Source: Bacteroidota bacterium (lineage in GTDB: Bacteria; Bacteroidota; Bacteroidia; Cytophagales; Microscillaceae). Taken from it: DNA of 54,033 bases. Below the pieces are notes generated by a model. That model was not told where the DNA came from. It ran no database searches and saw only the letters and a program-made list of their open reading frames with translations. Made by a program: the position numbers and the translations under genes. Positions 43,354 through 52,783 of the stretch are shown in pieces. The stretch spans positions 1-54,033 of the forward strand of contig RDXZ01000013.1 of assembly GCA_004293265.1 (NCBI GenBank). The letters are read 5' to 3'. Each line of letters starts with the position of its first letter. Within the stretch, counting starts at the first letter, position 1.

Positions 43354-45402
43354 TTAATTAAACTCTTTTTCTAATTTCTTATAACTTCCTGTAGTCAATT
43401 TCGAAGAAGTCATAACATATATAGATTTTTCATTGTGCCATTCAAATAAAAAATATTTTTGCTTAGAATATTTTAAAATTTCTTCATTTTTTATTAAAAA
43501 TTTTCGCCAATCTGTTATCTTATCAGCATCAAAATTTTTTAAAAAGGTTTCTATGTATTCCTTATAATTAGAATCTTTTATATCACCAGAAATTTTACTC
43601 AAAGCATCAAAGAAAATTTTATATCCTTTTTCACTTTTATTAGTAAAAAAAGTTCTCCAATCTGGATAATCATAAGGAAAATAATATTTATCTCCTATTA
43701 AATTACCATTTGTTCCTGTAGTATCATAAACAGCAAAATCTCCTTCTGTAAGTATAAACCTTATGATTAAATCTACACCTAAATTAATAATATTGTGATA
43801 GTTTTCCCATAAATCTTTAAATTTGGATATGTCTAAAACATCAGAAGTTTTACTATTTTCCAATAAACATTCTATTTTTCCATGCAAATATTTATGGTCT
43901 TCCGCTTTCCAAAAAATATGTTCTAATTCTTCTCTTTTGATGTTTGGTGGTGGGTTTTTATATAATTTCAGTTTATAAATTTCCTCCTCTGTCAGAGTAT
44001 TTTTATATTCATTTGTTGGTTTTAGTAAATCTAAAACTGATTCTTTAATTCCTTTTGCCAACGCAATACTTTCCTGAACTGCTTGGGTATTTTTAGAAAC
44101 ATTGCTAAAAAACCTTATTATTCTATAAAGTTCTGCATTATTAATTTTAGTTTGGTTGATTTGATATTGATTATTTTTCCACTCAAAAGATGCAGTATTT
44201 ACCAAATAAATTAAAACAGGGTATAAAGCAACTTTTTCATTGTTACCTATTTTTTTACCAGAAGTAAGACTTTTAAAATCAATAATATGAAATTCTTTAC
44301 CATTTTTAATTAATTCAATATTATCAATCAAATATTTCAAAACCAAAAAATACTTTTCAATTTTATTCAACAAATCACAATACCAATGTTCATTAAAATT
44401 AGTATTAAGTTCAGGTGGAATACCTACTTTTTTAAAATATTCACGAGTAATAGATACGGCATCTTGTTGTAACTCGATTTGTAAAAACCACGTTAGAAAT
44501 TCATTGACTCCTGCGTCTGCGGTTGGTTCTCCATCTTTTCTATTGCGCCAAAAAAAATCCTCTCTATCTTCCCATTGGTCGTTATATTTTTGCTGTACTT
44601 CTTGTTCTGTTGTTGTTGTGTCTTTAATTTGACTTAACAAAATAGGTTTTATATTTTCAGAGGCAGTGAGTGGTTCGCCTGTTGTGTTGATTATCACAAA
44701 CATTTCTTCGCCATGTGTGCGATTTTCCATATCATAATACAAAATTTTTACTTTTTCTAATAAAAAAAGCGAAAATAAACCTTTATCTATATCCTTAAAA
44801 CCCTTGTGTTCTTGAGATGGCATAAATGCCACCGCTATAATATCTAAGGCAGATAACATACTTTGCACACTTGCATCTAAGTTGTGTTCTTCGTGATACC
44901 AATCTTGTTTTTTAATATATTCACTTGGTATTTCTGTTGATGAATCATTTTTTAAAAAATATTCTTTAACCAAATCCATCATAAAAAACAAAGTATTTTC
45001 TCGCACCGCATAACGCAAATAAGGCTCATAATCGTCTTGCATTTCTTGTTCTGAAATCAACTTATGCTGAATAAGATTAGACATTTCTTTATTAAGCATA
45101 CCCAATAAAAGAAACAAAGTCGTTATGCGTTGTTGTCCATCGCAAAGATGAATATGCTTAGTAGGATTTTCGTAGGCGTATATCATACCTAACGTTAAAT
45201 CTTCCTCTTTTTTCTCATTAAAACTCTCCAAAAGACTATCTAAAAAACCTGTTACAAGTTCTGTTTTGTCTTTCTCTCCATGTATTTTGTTCCCCCAACA
45301 ATAATCACGTTGTAAGTCAGGAATGATGATTTTATGGTTGTTACTCAAAAGTTCGTTAAGCGAATAATAATTACCACTTTGAAGTTTATTTGTATTTGAC
45401 AT
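43354..45402 (-). CDS. DUF262 protein, type A, module 2
   Basis: A 682-residue protein. The N-terminal DUF262 domain has IIIPDLQRDYCWG (Gln31-Arg32) and LCDGQQRITTLF (Asp88-Arg92), the nucleotide-binding motif of GmrS/SspE-like proteins. The centre is helical. Near residue 490 it has ELEHIFWKAEDHKYLHGKI, a pattern (ED...K[YF]..G[KR]I) also present in the other type-A protein at 47296. The C-terminus has DWRKFLIKNEEIL, matching EWKKRLIKETDLL there. There is no complete His-Me finger, so this may be a sensor or NTPase arm rather than the nuclease. It starts 1 base after the type-B gene's stop, so the two are coupled. Confidence 0.88.
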   Translation of the reverse strand: MSNTNKLQSGNYYSLNELLSNNHKIIIPDLQRDYCWGNKIHGEKDKTELVTGFLDSLLESFNEKKEEDLTLGMIYAYENPTKHIHLCDGQQRITTLFLLLGMLNKEMSNLIQHKLISEQEMQDDYEPYLRYAVRENTLFFMMDLVKEYFLKNDSSTEIPSEYIKKQDWYHEEHNLDASVQSMLSALDIIAVAFMPSQEHKGFKDIDKGLFSLFLLEKVKILYYDMENRTHGEEMFVIINTTGEPLTASENIKPILLSQIKDTTTTEQEVQQKYNDQWEDREDFFWRNRKDGEPTADAGVNEFLTWFLQIELQQDAVSITREYFKKVGIPPELNTNFNEHWYCDLLNKIEKYFLVLKYLIDNIELIKNGKEFHIIDFKSLTSGKKIGNNEKVALYPVLIYLVNTASFEWKNNQYQINQTKINNAELYRIIRFFSNVSKNTQAVQESIALAKGIKESVLDLLKPTNEYKNTLTEEEIYKLKLYKNPPPNIKREELEHIFWKAEDHKYLHGKIECLLENSKTSDVLDISKFKDLWENYHNIINLGVDLIIRFILTEGDFAVYDTTGTNGNLIGDKYYFPYDYPDWRTFFTNKSEKGYKIFFDALSKISGDIKDSNYKEYIETFLKNFDADKITDWRKFLIKNEEILKYSKQKYFLFEWHNEKSIYVMTSSKLTTGSYKKLEKEFN

Positions 45403-45403
45403 T

Positions 45404-47113
45404 TTAGTTTATTTTGATGTTGTAAGTTGTTTTGAAGTTATTTATGAAATATTCTGCATTGTCTTTTACATTTTGAGCGTTCCATTCATTGTCATTGTTA
45501 AAAAATATTGTGTTTTTATCTTGAAATGATTTAGAAAAAACAATAAGTGTATGAGGTAATAAAAAGCCTTGTGTAATTTTCTGAAATAAGATATTTTTCT
45601 TTTGTAAGAAAGGATTATTACTCAAAGATGAATTTGTTGAACCATCTAATAAAACTAAATTACCAATAGAATGAAGTCCATTAGAGTTTTCTTCAATGTC
45701 TTTTTGATTTTTTATACTTAATTCATTATTAGGCGTTTGAGGGCTAATATGTTCAAGACTTTTGGTTTTAAATGTATTGAACTCAAATTTTTTGTTTCCA
45801 ATACCCATTACATTCATTCTTAAAAGTTGCTTATATGCGTGAGATTTTGCAACTCCTTCCTTTCCTTCCTCATTTTGATAAACATATTTCCCTGATAATT
45901 CACCCAATATATTTTCTGCTTCTATTTGCAAATCATCTTTATTTGTTTGTAAGTCTTTACATTTTTCATAAGAAACAATTAAATTCCAAACGGAAAATTT
46001 TTTAATTTCTTCTTTTGTTTTTAGTTTCATTTCGCCCAAACACCATAAAATAATTTCTTTTTTTGTTGATTGACCAGCATTGAAAGCCAACCCCAAATAA
46101 TTATAAATTTCAGCGTCATTAAACCAATCTTCAAAATGCTTTTGTAGTTTTCTTATTTTTAAAAAAGTTTCTTTTGCTTGTTTTTTATTTTTGATAAATT
46201 CAGAGGCAAAAGTATTGAAAGAATAGGTTTGTTCTTTGTTTTGTTCGTCTTTTTTATCAGATTTATATTTTTGAAAATAAATTTCTAAAAGCAAGCCCAT
46301 TGTATTATTTGTACCAAAAAAAACTTTTACATCTGTTCTATTCCACCAATATAACCATTTATCCCATTCTCTTGCGTATTTGCTACGCAATTCGTTTACT
46401 TCCCATTCTGTATTTTCTGTATTTTCTGCATTTGCTTCTGCACGTGAAGATTCAGATAAAAGTTTTGCTTTTATCAATTCTTCCTCTGTCATTTTGGCTT
46501 TCTGACCATTGAGCATCGTGAAAGATTTTATAGCATTTTCTTCTAAAATATTGATATAAATAATTTTTACATTTTCAAGTAAATATTTTGTAAAATTAGG
46601 TTTATCAACTTTTTCAAGGCTTTTATGGATAGTTTCTAACGCTTTTTTGAAATAAAAAATGTCTTGTGAGTCTTTATCATCTTTTTCATAAATTTCCGAA
46701 ATATTCATAACCTCTTTTTTATCAAAAATAGATTTTAAAAATTCGTGAGATTTTTTTCTTACTTTATACTCTAAAATATTAGGTGCAAATTCTGATACTT
46801 TTTGTAAGCGTAAATAATGAAGTAACAAAAATAAAGTAGTTGTTCTTTGTTGTCCATCAATTAAAATTGTACCTTCTGTATTTTCTGAAACGGTAACGCC
46901 TTGCAAAAAATATTCTGTTTTACTGCTTTGAAATTTACTGCTTTGAAAGGCATTTATAATGTCTTGCATCAGTTTTTCTACGCTACATTTTGCAGTACCA
47001 TTTTGATTTGGAACGCCCCATTTATACCCACGCTGATAATAGGGTATGATAAATTTCTTCGCATCAGCAAAATATTGCTGAATTGTTTTGAAGTTACTTT
47101 TATTTTCACTCAT
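45404..47113 (-). CDS. DUF262-HNH (GmrSD/SspE-like) protein, type B, module 2
   Basis: A 569-residue protein. The DUF262 domain has IPYYQRGYKWG (Gln27-Trp32) and ILIDGQQRTTTLFLLLHYL (Asp86-Arg90). The C-terminal DUF1524-like His-Me finger has SLEHISPQTP (His455), then LHSIGNLVLLDGSTN (His481) and LSNNPFLQKK. Single-chain DUF262-DUF1524 proteins include GmrSD type IV restriction enzymes and SspE, which cleave or nick modified or unmodified phage DNA in an NTP-dependent manner. It is the first gene of module 2 and has a conserved leader shared with the type-B gene at 49450-51159. Confidence 0.9.
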   Translation of the reverse strand: MSENKSNFKTIQQYFADAKKFIIPYYQRGYKWGVPNQNGTAKCSVEKLMQDIINAFQSSKFQSSKTEYFLQGVTVSENTEGTILIDGQQRTTTLFLLLHYLRLQKVSEFAPNILEYKVRKKSHEFLKSIFDKKEVMNISEIYEKDDKDSQDIFYFKKALETIHKSLEKVDKPNFTKYLLENVKIIYINILEENAIKSFTMLNGQKAKMTEEELIKAKLLSESSRAEANAENTENTEWEVNELRSKYAREWDKWLYWWNRTDVKVFFGTNNTMGLLLEIYFQKYKSDKKDEQNKEQTYSFNTFASEFIKNKKQAKETFLKIRKLQKHFEDWFNDAEIYNYLGLAFNAGQSTKKEIILWCLGEMKLKTKEEIKKFSVWNLIVSYEKCKDLQTNKDDLQIEAENILGELSGKYVYQNEEGKEGVAKSHAYKQLLRMNVMGIGNKKFEFNTFKTKSLEHISPQTPNNELSIKNQKDIEENSNGLHSIGNLVLLDGSTNSSLSNNPFLQKKNILFQKITQGFLLPHTLIVFSKSFQDKNTIFFNNDNEWNAQNVKDNAEYFINNFKTTYNIKIN

Positions 47114-47135
47114 AATTATTTTTTTAAAATTTTTA

Positions 47136-47275
47136 AAAATCTCTCCTTAAATCAAAAAATTAACCTATATTTAAAGTATTTTGATATAAATTTATTGACA
47201 ATCAAAGGTTTAGGAAGTGATGAAAAAAACTTAGCCAAATAAGGTTTTTATTTTTATTTGGGTAAGTTTTTTTTG
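47136..47275. repeat. 140-bp direct repeat, copy between the two DUF262 modules
   Basis: The partner of 43202-43341. On the minus strand it begins 21 bases after the stop of the type-A gene of module 1 and ends 22 bases before the type-B start of module 2. It contains the same hairpin (CCAAATAA 47235-47242 with TTATTTGG 47254-47261), a possible attenuator between the modules. Confidence 0.92.
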
Positions 47276-47295
47276 CTTTTTAACATTTGACTACC

Positions 47296-49443
47296 TTACT
47301 CAATTTTTTCACAATCTTTTTCGTTATTTGGGCGTTTTTTATCTCTAAATAATAAAACATATTTATTATCATTAGATATTCCTATATAATGTCCTACACA
47401 ATGCTTGTCCAACAAATCAGTTTCTTTGATGAGCCTTTTTTTCCACTCAGGCATACCAGATGGGCATACATATTCTTCTGCTATTTTATCAGGTGTTTTT
47501 TCTATCATTTGATTGACCAAATCTTTGAGATAATGCCTCCACCCACCATAAGCAAAATAGGATTTTAATTGTGATAAATCCTCCAATAAACACCTTTTCA
47601 TAGTATTTGTGGTATAACTCCGAGTTCCCCAATAGTTATAGAAGTGATTATCTTTAATAGTGAAAAATGCTCTTCGTATATCGTTTGACACATCATTTGA
47701 CACATCATTTGACACATCATTTGAAAAATGATTATCAAATACATTTTTTATTTTCACTAATTTTTTAGAATCAAAGTTATCAATATTATTTTCAACATCA
47801 ATACAATAAAGAGCAAAAATAATACGTCCTTTACAAAATTTAGTATCTTCTACGTGAAAAATAACCGTTCTATTGTTTGAATTTTGTATTATTATTTTTG
47901 CTTTTAAAATTTCTTCTTTTACTTGTTCAGATGCGAAATTTGAAGAAATGTTATTTTTAGATAAATATTCATAAATATTATCACAACCTATTGCAAGTTC
48001 TTTTATCAAGGTAATAGCACTTATGAAAGTAGCGTTGTCTATGTTTGCATTTTCAACAATATTACGTACCACACGAATCCAATCAGCAAAACCGTCTTGA
48101 TTTATTGGTGAAACATTGTTTTTTAATAAAAATACTGTTTGCGCATAAAAAAGGACACGTTTTTTGTACGTAACTCCACTAACTTCAGTAAATTCATTAA
48201 ATATAGTAGAACCTACTTTACAATAACTCCATAAATCAATATTTTGAGGTCTGAGATTATCAAAATTTTTAGTCTTATCAGCATATAAGTCCAAACATTT
48301 TACTAAATATTCAAAATCCTCTTTTGTATTAAAATCTTTTGGACTTACACTACTTGGATTATTAAATAAATGTTGTATTCTCTTTTCAATACGCTCTTTT
48401 TTAACTGCATCATCTGTAACAGTTCCTTGTTTTTGTTTAGATACAAGTTCTTTTTTTACTTGTTCTTTTTCTGTGTCATCTTCATAAATTTTTTGCTCTT
48501 GAGCATATAAGTTAATAGCAATTCCTGCAAAAAAATTAATGAAAATTTCATCGAAAGTGGTTTTATTATTTTTCCAAAATAAATCAGTCCAAAGGTTATC
48601 TGTTTTAAAAGCAAAAGTATTTTGTAAATCTATATTTTCTTCCCATTTTTCATTGTGTATTTTTTCTTCAAAACGAGCCTTAAACTGCTCAAATTCACTC
48701 AAAGCCTTTCCCCTTGCGTTCATTTTCAAGTAAAGCTCGTCAGAAAGATTAAAATCTTCTAAATTTAGAAATTTAAAAGAAATAATGGGTTGTTTTTTTA
48801 AATCAATCAACGCGTTTTTTACCTTTTCTACTTCTTTGTATTCATCAATACTCTCTATTAAATTAACTAATTTAGGATTGTCTTTTGGTAAAAGATAATT
48901 TGGTTCTATCAATTTTCCCCAAATTTCATTGGCATCTTTTTCCTTAAATTTATTGTGAATTTCATCAAGCATTGTAAGCATAGATTGTACCGTAGGGTCT
49001 TTTTCCCAAGCAAGGAAAAACCAAGATGCGTCTTTGATTTTTTCAGAAAGGGTTTTATCTGCAATATCGATTTTATTTTTGATTAATTGCGTACAAAAAT
49101 CTCTTGCACTTATGCGTGTTTTGTATGAAAATGAAATTTTTTCAAATTCACTTTGCTTTTCTGCTTTTTGGGCAATGTACCAATGCAACAAAAATAAAGT
49201 TGTAAGGCGTTGTTGTCCATCAATAGGCACAAAAATATCATTTTCAACTTTACCATACACAAAATCAAGTTCGATACTTTTATTATTTGTGAGGCAATCA
49301 AATAAATCATCAAGAAATTTATCTCTTATTTCTTTTGATTTCTGGTCATTGCGTCCTTGCGCATAATCACGTTGCACGATAGGAATTTCAATTGTATATT
49401 TTTGGGCAAGTTCCCAAAAAGTCATAGTTTTTATTTGGCTCAT
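47296..49443 (-). CDS. DUF262 protein, type A, module 1
   Basis: A 715-residue protein. DUF262 motifs are IPIVQRDYAQGRND (Gln24-Tyr27) and PIDGQQRLTTLFLLHWY (Asp75-Arg79). It shares with the other type-A protein the element IFHVEDTKFCKGRI (around 550) and the C-terminal EWKKRLIKETDLL with a following strand (KYVLLFRDK). The C-terminus also holds YNYWGTRSYTTNT. Residues near 585-600 are a short in-frame tandem repeat (SNDV). Six bases separate it from the upstream type-B gene. The sequence is far diverged from its paralogue at 43354, so the duplication of the modules is old, or the cassettes were acquired separately. Confidence 0.87.
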   Translation of the reverse strand: MSQIKTMTFWELAQKYTIEIPIVQRDYAQGRNDQKSKEIRDKFLDDLFDCLTNNKSIELDFVYGKVENDIFVPIDGQQRLTTLFLLHWYIAQKAEKQSEFEKISFSYKTRISARDFCTQLIKNKIDIADKTLSEKIKDASWFFLAWEKDPTVQSMLTMLDEIHNKFKEKDANEIWGKLIEPNYLLPKDNPKLVNLIESIDEYKEVEKVKNALIDLKKQPIISFKFLNLEDFNLSDELYLKMNARGKALSEFEQFKARFEEKIHNEKWEENIDLQNTFAFKTDNLWTDLFWKNNKTTFDEIFINFFAGIAINLYAQEQKIYEDDTEKEQVKKELVSKQKQGTVTDDAVKKERIEKRIQHLFNNPSSVSPKDFNTKEDFEYLVKCLDLYADKTKNFDNLRPQNIDLWSYCKVGSTIFNEFTEVSGVTYKKRVLFYAQTVFLLKNNVSPINQDGFADWIRVVRNIVENANIDNATFISAITLIKELAIGCDNIYEYLSKNNISSNFASEQVKEEILKAKIIIQNSNNRTVIFHVEDTKFCKGRIIFALYCIDVENNIDNFDSKKLVKIKNVFDNHFSNDVSNDVSNDVSNDIRRAFFTIKDNHFYNYWGTRSYTTNTMKRCLLEDLSQLKSYFAYGGWRHYLKDLVNQMIEKTPDKIAEEYVCPSGMPEWKKRLIKETDLLDKHCVGHYIGISNDNKYVLLFRDKKRPNNEKDCEKIE
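47683..47724. repeat. 12-bp tandem repeat, in frame
   Basis: TTTGACACATCA is repeated three times plus a partial copy inside the type-A gene of module 1, encoding NDVS units. A 12-base unit changes length without changing frame. Confidence 0.9.
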
Positions 49444-49449
49444 AGTTTT

Positions 49450-51159
49450 TTAAGAAATAAAGGGTTTAAGTTTATTTTCAATGTCAGATAAATATTCTTG
49501 GCTATCTTTGTCAGTCCAAAGAAACATTTGTGAAATATCTTTGCTATAATACTTTAAAAATACATTTTTTGTACAAATTGGAATAAAAACGCCTTTTGTG
49601 TCTTGTGCAATAATTTTATTTCTTTTTACAGAAAAAATAGCATTTTTATAAGAACGATTTGTGCCTGCATCTAATAATACAAGATTAGCCAAACCATTTA
49701 TTTCATTTTTATTTCCTGAAATTTTATTGTAAAATTCAATCACATCATTAAAAAGAGTATCAAAAATATCTTGTGTAAGCGTATTTTCATCTACTTTCAA
49801 TTTTTCTACTATTTCTTCTTTTATTGTTGTTTCAGAAATATTTACCTTTTCTACTTCTGCTTTAGTTTCAGTTATCCAAATTAACCAATCTTTCTTTTGT
49901 GTAATTGCTTGAGATTGCTGTGCGTGAATATGCTCAATATCCCAATTTTCACCTTTAAATTTGGTAAATGAAAAATTATTACTTGTTTCTGATTCCAATA
50001 AGGTAGCAATATTATGAAGCAATAAAATACTTTTTATCCTACTATCTCCAAACTCAATAGTTTCCAGATTTTCGTTTGGTTTAAAAGTGATTTTTGCGTG
50101 ATTTATAATTTCTTGCTTAAATTCTTTTTTCGTTTTGCCTTTTTTCCAAGATAAAATGTCACTTACTTTTTCACCTTTCCAAATCAAAAACCCAATCAAA
50201 TGATACAATTCCCTATTTTCATACCATTCTTGCAAAGTTTGAAAGGTGATTCTTACTTTTTGCCATTCAGTTTCTACCCAAGTTTGTTTATTAGATTCTT
50301 TGGCAAAATTTTCATTATAAGATAAAAAAGTAGAATATTTATCTTTTTCGTTTTTATTTTTATCTGCAATCAAATCAAAAATAAAATCAATTCTTGTAGC
50401 AGTTGGTTTATCATTTGAAATAAAAGACCAGAAAGCATCATCTTGTAAAGTATATTCAATGTTATCCCATTGTTGAGCGATTTCATTTTGTTTGAGTTGT
50501 AAAATTTCTGCATTTTTATCATTTTGCACATTGATTAAAAACAAGGCTTTTATCAATTCTGCATTAGTAAGTGGAATTTTTCCACTGTTTATTCTTGTAA
50601 AAATTTTGATAGATTCTTGTTTGGAGTTTTCAATATTTGGTACTTCATACCAAATTACTTTTACTTGTTCGGTTAGTTTTTTATGAAAAGCCTCTTTATC
50701 AGCCGACTTATTTCCAAACCATTTTTTGACTGTTTCATAAGCATTGAAAAAATAATAATTATCAATATTATCCATTTCTTTACCTTCATAGTTAGAAATC
50801 CAAGTTTTGTTCTCCACATTTTCCTTGATTTTACTTAGAAAATCCTTACTACTTTCTCTTGTACGATAATCAATACTATATTTTTCTTTGCCTAAATAAG
50901 AAAGAATTATATAAATAGTTGTGGTGCGTTGTTGCCCATCTATGAGTTCTGTTTTATCTTTTTCATTATCAATGACATTTTTTACAACTATAGGTTGCAA
51001 ACAATAAAATTCATTTGAATTACCACTAAATTCGTTGATGTCATTTAGAAGCTGCTCTACTTCTGTTTTTGTCCATTTGTAGCCACGTTGATAATCTTCC
51101 ACAAGAAAATGAAAGTCTTTTAATTCTGCAATACTTTTTATTGCTGTGTTATTACTCAT
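49450..51159 (-). CDS. DUF262-HNH (GmrSD/SspE-like) protein, type B, module 1
   Basis: A 569-residue protein, the same length as its counterpart in module 2. DUF262 motifs are VEDYQRGYKWTKTEV (Gln24-Trp29) and ELIDGQQRTTTIYIIL (Asp74-Arg78). The C-terminal His-Me-like region has WDIEHIHAQ (His410), then INGLANLVLLDAGTNRSY and KNAIFSVKR. The second histidine of the module 2 protein (LHSIGN) is Asn here, so one catalytic-site residue may differ; the family shows both forms. The leader before the ATG (about 28 bases) is shared with the other type-B gene. First of the DUF262 genes in the transcript. Confidence 0.9.
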   Translation of the reverse strand: MSNNTAIKSIAELKDFHFLVEDYQRGYKWTKTEVEQLLNDINEFSGNSNEFYCLQPIVVKNVIDNEKDKTELIDGQQRTTTIYIILSYLGKEKYSIDYRTRESSKDFLSKIKENVENKTWISNYEGKEMDNIDNYYFFNAYETVKKWFGNKSADKEAFHKKLTEQVKVIWYEVPNIENSKQESIKIFTRINSGKIPLTNAELIKALFLINVQNDKNAEILQLKQNEIAQQWDNIEYTLQDDAFWSFISNDKPTATRIDFIFDLIADKNKNEKDKYSTFLSYNENFAKESNKQTWVETEWQKVRITFQTLQEWYENRELYHLIGFLIWKGEKVSDILSWKKGKTKKEFKQEIINHAKITFKPNENLETIEFGDSRIKSILLLHNIATLLESETSNNFSFTKFKGENWDIEHIHAQQSQAITQKKDWLIWITETKAEVEKVNISETTIKEEIVEKLKVDENTLTQDIFDTLFNDVIEFYNKISGNKNEINGLANLVLLDAGTNRSYKNAIFSVKRNKIIAQDTKGVFIPICTKNVFLKYYSKDISQMFLWTDKDSQEYLSDIENKLKPFIS

Positions 51160-51192
51160 AATTATTTTAAAATTTTTAAAAATCTCGCAAAT

Positions 51193-51435
51193 CTAAATAA
51201 AAAAATTTAATATTACAACTACAAAATATAGTAAAATAAAATATTTTATTTTGATGTTTTTAGCAAATATTTTTAGGGTAAAAAATAAAATTACCCCAAA
51301 AATACCAACATACAAAGGTGGATACATTTGATAAGCACCATAAAAATCGCCCTGCCACAACAACCAAACACTTCGCTGAAATCCACAGCCCAAACACGAA
51401 AAACCTAAGTATTTTTTGAACAAACAAGGCAACAT
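51193..51435 (-). CDS. DUF2752 family small membrane protein
   Basis: An 80-residue protein with the DUF2752 signature: a cysteine pair region FSCLGCGFQRSVWLL (the family has CPxCGxxR) and YQMYPPLYVG, followed by two hydrophobic helices. Members are short membrane proteins of unknown function in Bacteroidota. Its start touches the stop of the next upstream gene (51436) with no gap, and 33 bases separate it from the DUF262 array. Confidence 0.75.
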   Translation of the reverse strand: MLPCLFKKYLGFSCLGCGFQRSVWLLWQGDFYGAYQMYPPLYVGIFGVILFFTLKIFAKNIKIKYFILLYFVVVILNFFI

Positions 51436-51732
51436 TTATATTTTAATTTTTTCTTCTGAGATGTTGCCTGCACTATCAAGCGAAATTCTAATGCGTTGTT
51501 CTGCGGGCTTCATCAATGCCAGCACAATCCATACCAGCCACCACGCCCCACACGTACAAAGCCCAATAATCAAGTGTAAAACGTGATTGACTTTTCCGCC
51601 TGCTTTGCCCAAAACTGCCACAAGTCCTTTGTCGTTGCGGTCAATTACTGTGTAACCTTCCATTGTTTTGGTAGAAATAATTTGCGAAAAACGTTGAAAT
51701 TTCGCTTCATAATCAGAATTTTGATTTTCCAT
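51436..51732 (-). CDS. Small single-pass membrane protein
   Basis: A 98-residue protein. Residues 1-45 are soluble (FQRFSQIISTKTMEGYTVIDR), 46-72 form a hydrophobic segment with CTCGAWWLVWIVLAL, and the tail is a short strand-rich end (IRISLDSAGNI). The pattern resembles small superinfection-type or SHOCT-like membrane proteins, but no family is named. It lies 41 bases after the WYL regulator gene and directly abuts the DUF2752 gene. Confidence 0.65.
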   Translation of the reverse strand: MENQNSDYEAKFQRFSQIISTKTMEGYTVIDRNDKGLVAVLGKAGGKVNHVLHLIIGLCTCGAWWLVWIVLALMKPAEQRIRISLDSAGNISEEKIKI

Positions 51733-51773
51733 TTTTTTTATTTTTATAAATTGATAAATAATGATAATTTTTT

Positions 51774-52754
51774 TTAGTAAAGAGTTGGTCTTGAAGGCGA
51801 TGCGTCATTTTCGTCATAATACGTTTTGATGTGTGCATTTGCTTTTTGCATACTATCTTTGAGCGACTCAGGAGCAATGACTTTTACATTTTCTCCAAAA
51901 TGAAAAATCTCTTGCACAAAATCATAAGTAATATAAACATTCAGACGAATACGCACCTCTTTATTATCATCTTCAAAAACAATTTCTTGAGAGTGATGCA
52001 AAGGTAATTTTTTTACATACCGCCCTTGTATTGGTTCAAAAGAAAGTATCACTTCTTCTACTTTTTTATTTTGATAGTCATAAGGTTTTAAAATACCAAA
52101 GCAATCTTTATAAAAATTATCAGCATCAAAATTAAGATTTTTGAATTTTCTTTTTGTGTTGATAATGCCTTTTTCTTGTGAAAATCTATCCAAAGAAAAA
52201 TTATAAATTTGTTTATTAATTTGCTCATACAATCCATCTTTTTTACCTGACATTTCTACTATTTTGGCTATCAAATACCAACGATTACGAAATTGTTTCA
52301 GTAAATAAGGCTCAACAGTATATTCCCTTTCGTCGTACCAAAAATTATCGTATTTAAAAGTAATAATATTACAATTTTTACAAGATTCGACTAATGTATC
52401 AAAATAAGTTTGTTCCACTAAATTTGCTCTTTCGTATTGTAATACTTTTGTGTTTTTATTATTGACTGTGCGTTTCATATAAAAAATTGTTTGTTCTAAC
52501 AAATATTTTTTTTCTTTGTTATTAAATGTTTCTTCCAAAGAATATTCGCCTTTTTTATTTTTTAAAAAGGTAAAACCCATATCTTCCAAATCTTCTAAAT
52601 CTCTTTCTATAGTTTTGTAAGAGATTTTTTGATTTGGGATATTGTTATAAGAAGCATTTTTTGTTTTCTCGGATAAATTTTTACAAGAAAGTTCTTCCTT
52701 ATCCAGCAAAGAAATAAGGTAAAAATATCTTCTGAGTTTGTTAATAATTGTCAT
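51774..52754 (-). CDS. WYL-domain transcriptional regulator
   Basis: A 326-residue regulator. The N-terminal part (1-70) is a helix-turn-helix of the DeoR type (SYKTIERDLEDLEDMGF). The WYL domain spans about 120-210, with RNRWYLIAK at 157-164. The C-terminal extension (WCX-like) spans 215-310 (VILSFEPIQGRYVKKLPLHHSQEI). WYL regulators such as BrxR and CapW repress phage-defence operons and sense nucleic-acid ligands. It heads the transcript that leads through two small membrane genes into the DUF262 array. A 7-bp inverted repeat over its promoter region may be its own operator. Confidence 0.9.
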   Translation of the reverse strand: MTIINKLRRYFYLISLLDKEELSCKNLSEKTKNASYNNIPNQKISYKTIERDLEDLEDMGFTFLKNKKGEYSLEETFNNKEKKYLLEQTIFYMKRTVNNKNTKVLQYERANLVEQTYFDTLVESCKNCNIITFKYDNFWYDEREYTVEPYLLKQFRNRWYLIAKIVEMSGKKDGLYEQINKQIYNFSLDRFSQEKGIINTKRKFKNLNFDADNFYKDCFGILKPYDYQNKKVEEVILSFEPIQGRYVKKLPLHHSQEIVFEDDNKEVRIRLNVYITYDFVQEIFHFGENVKVIAPESLKDSMQKANAHIKTYYDENDASPSRPTLY

Positions 52755-52783
52755 ATTTTTTTGAGTTTATTTTAAATCTTATG

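Noticed and set aside
47136-51186. A third full copy of the 140-bp repeat before module 1
   Set aside because: Only the short A/T-rich leader next to the type-B ATG (about 51158-51186) resembles 47112-47140; the rest of the repeat is absent there.
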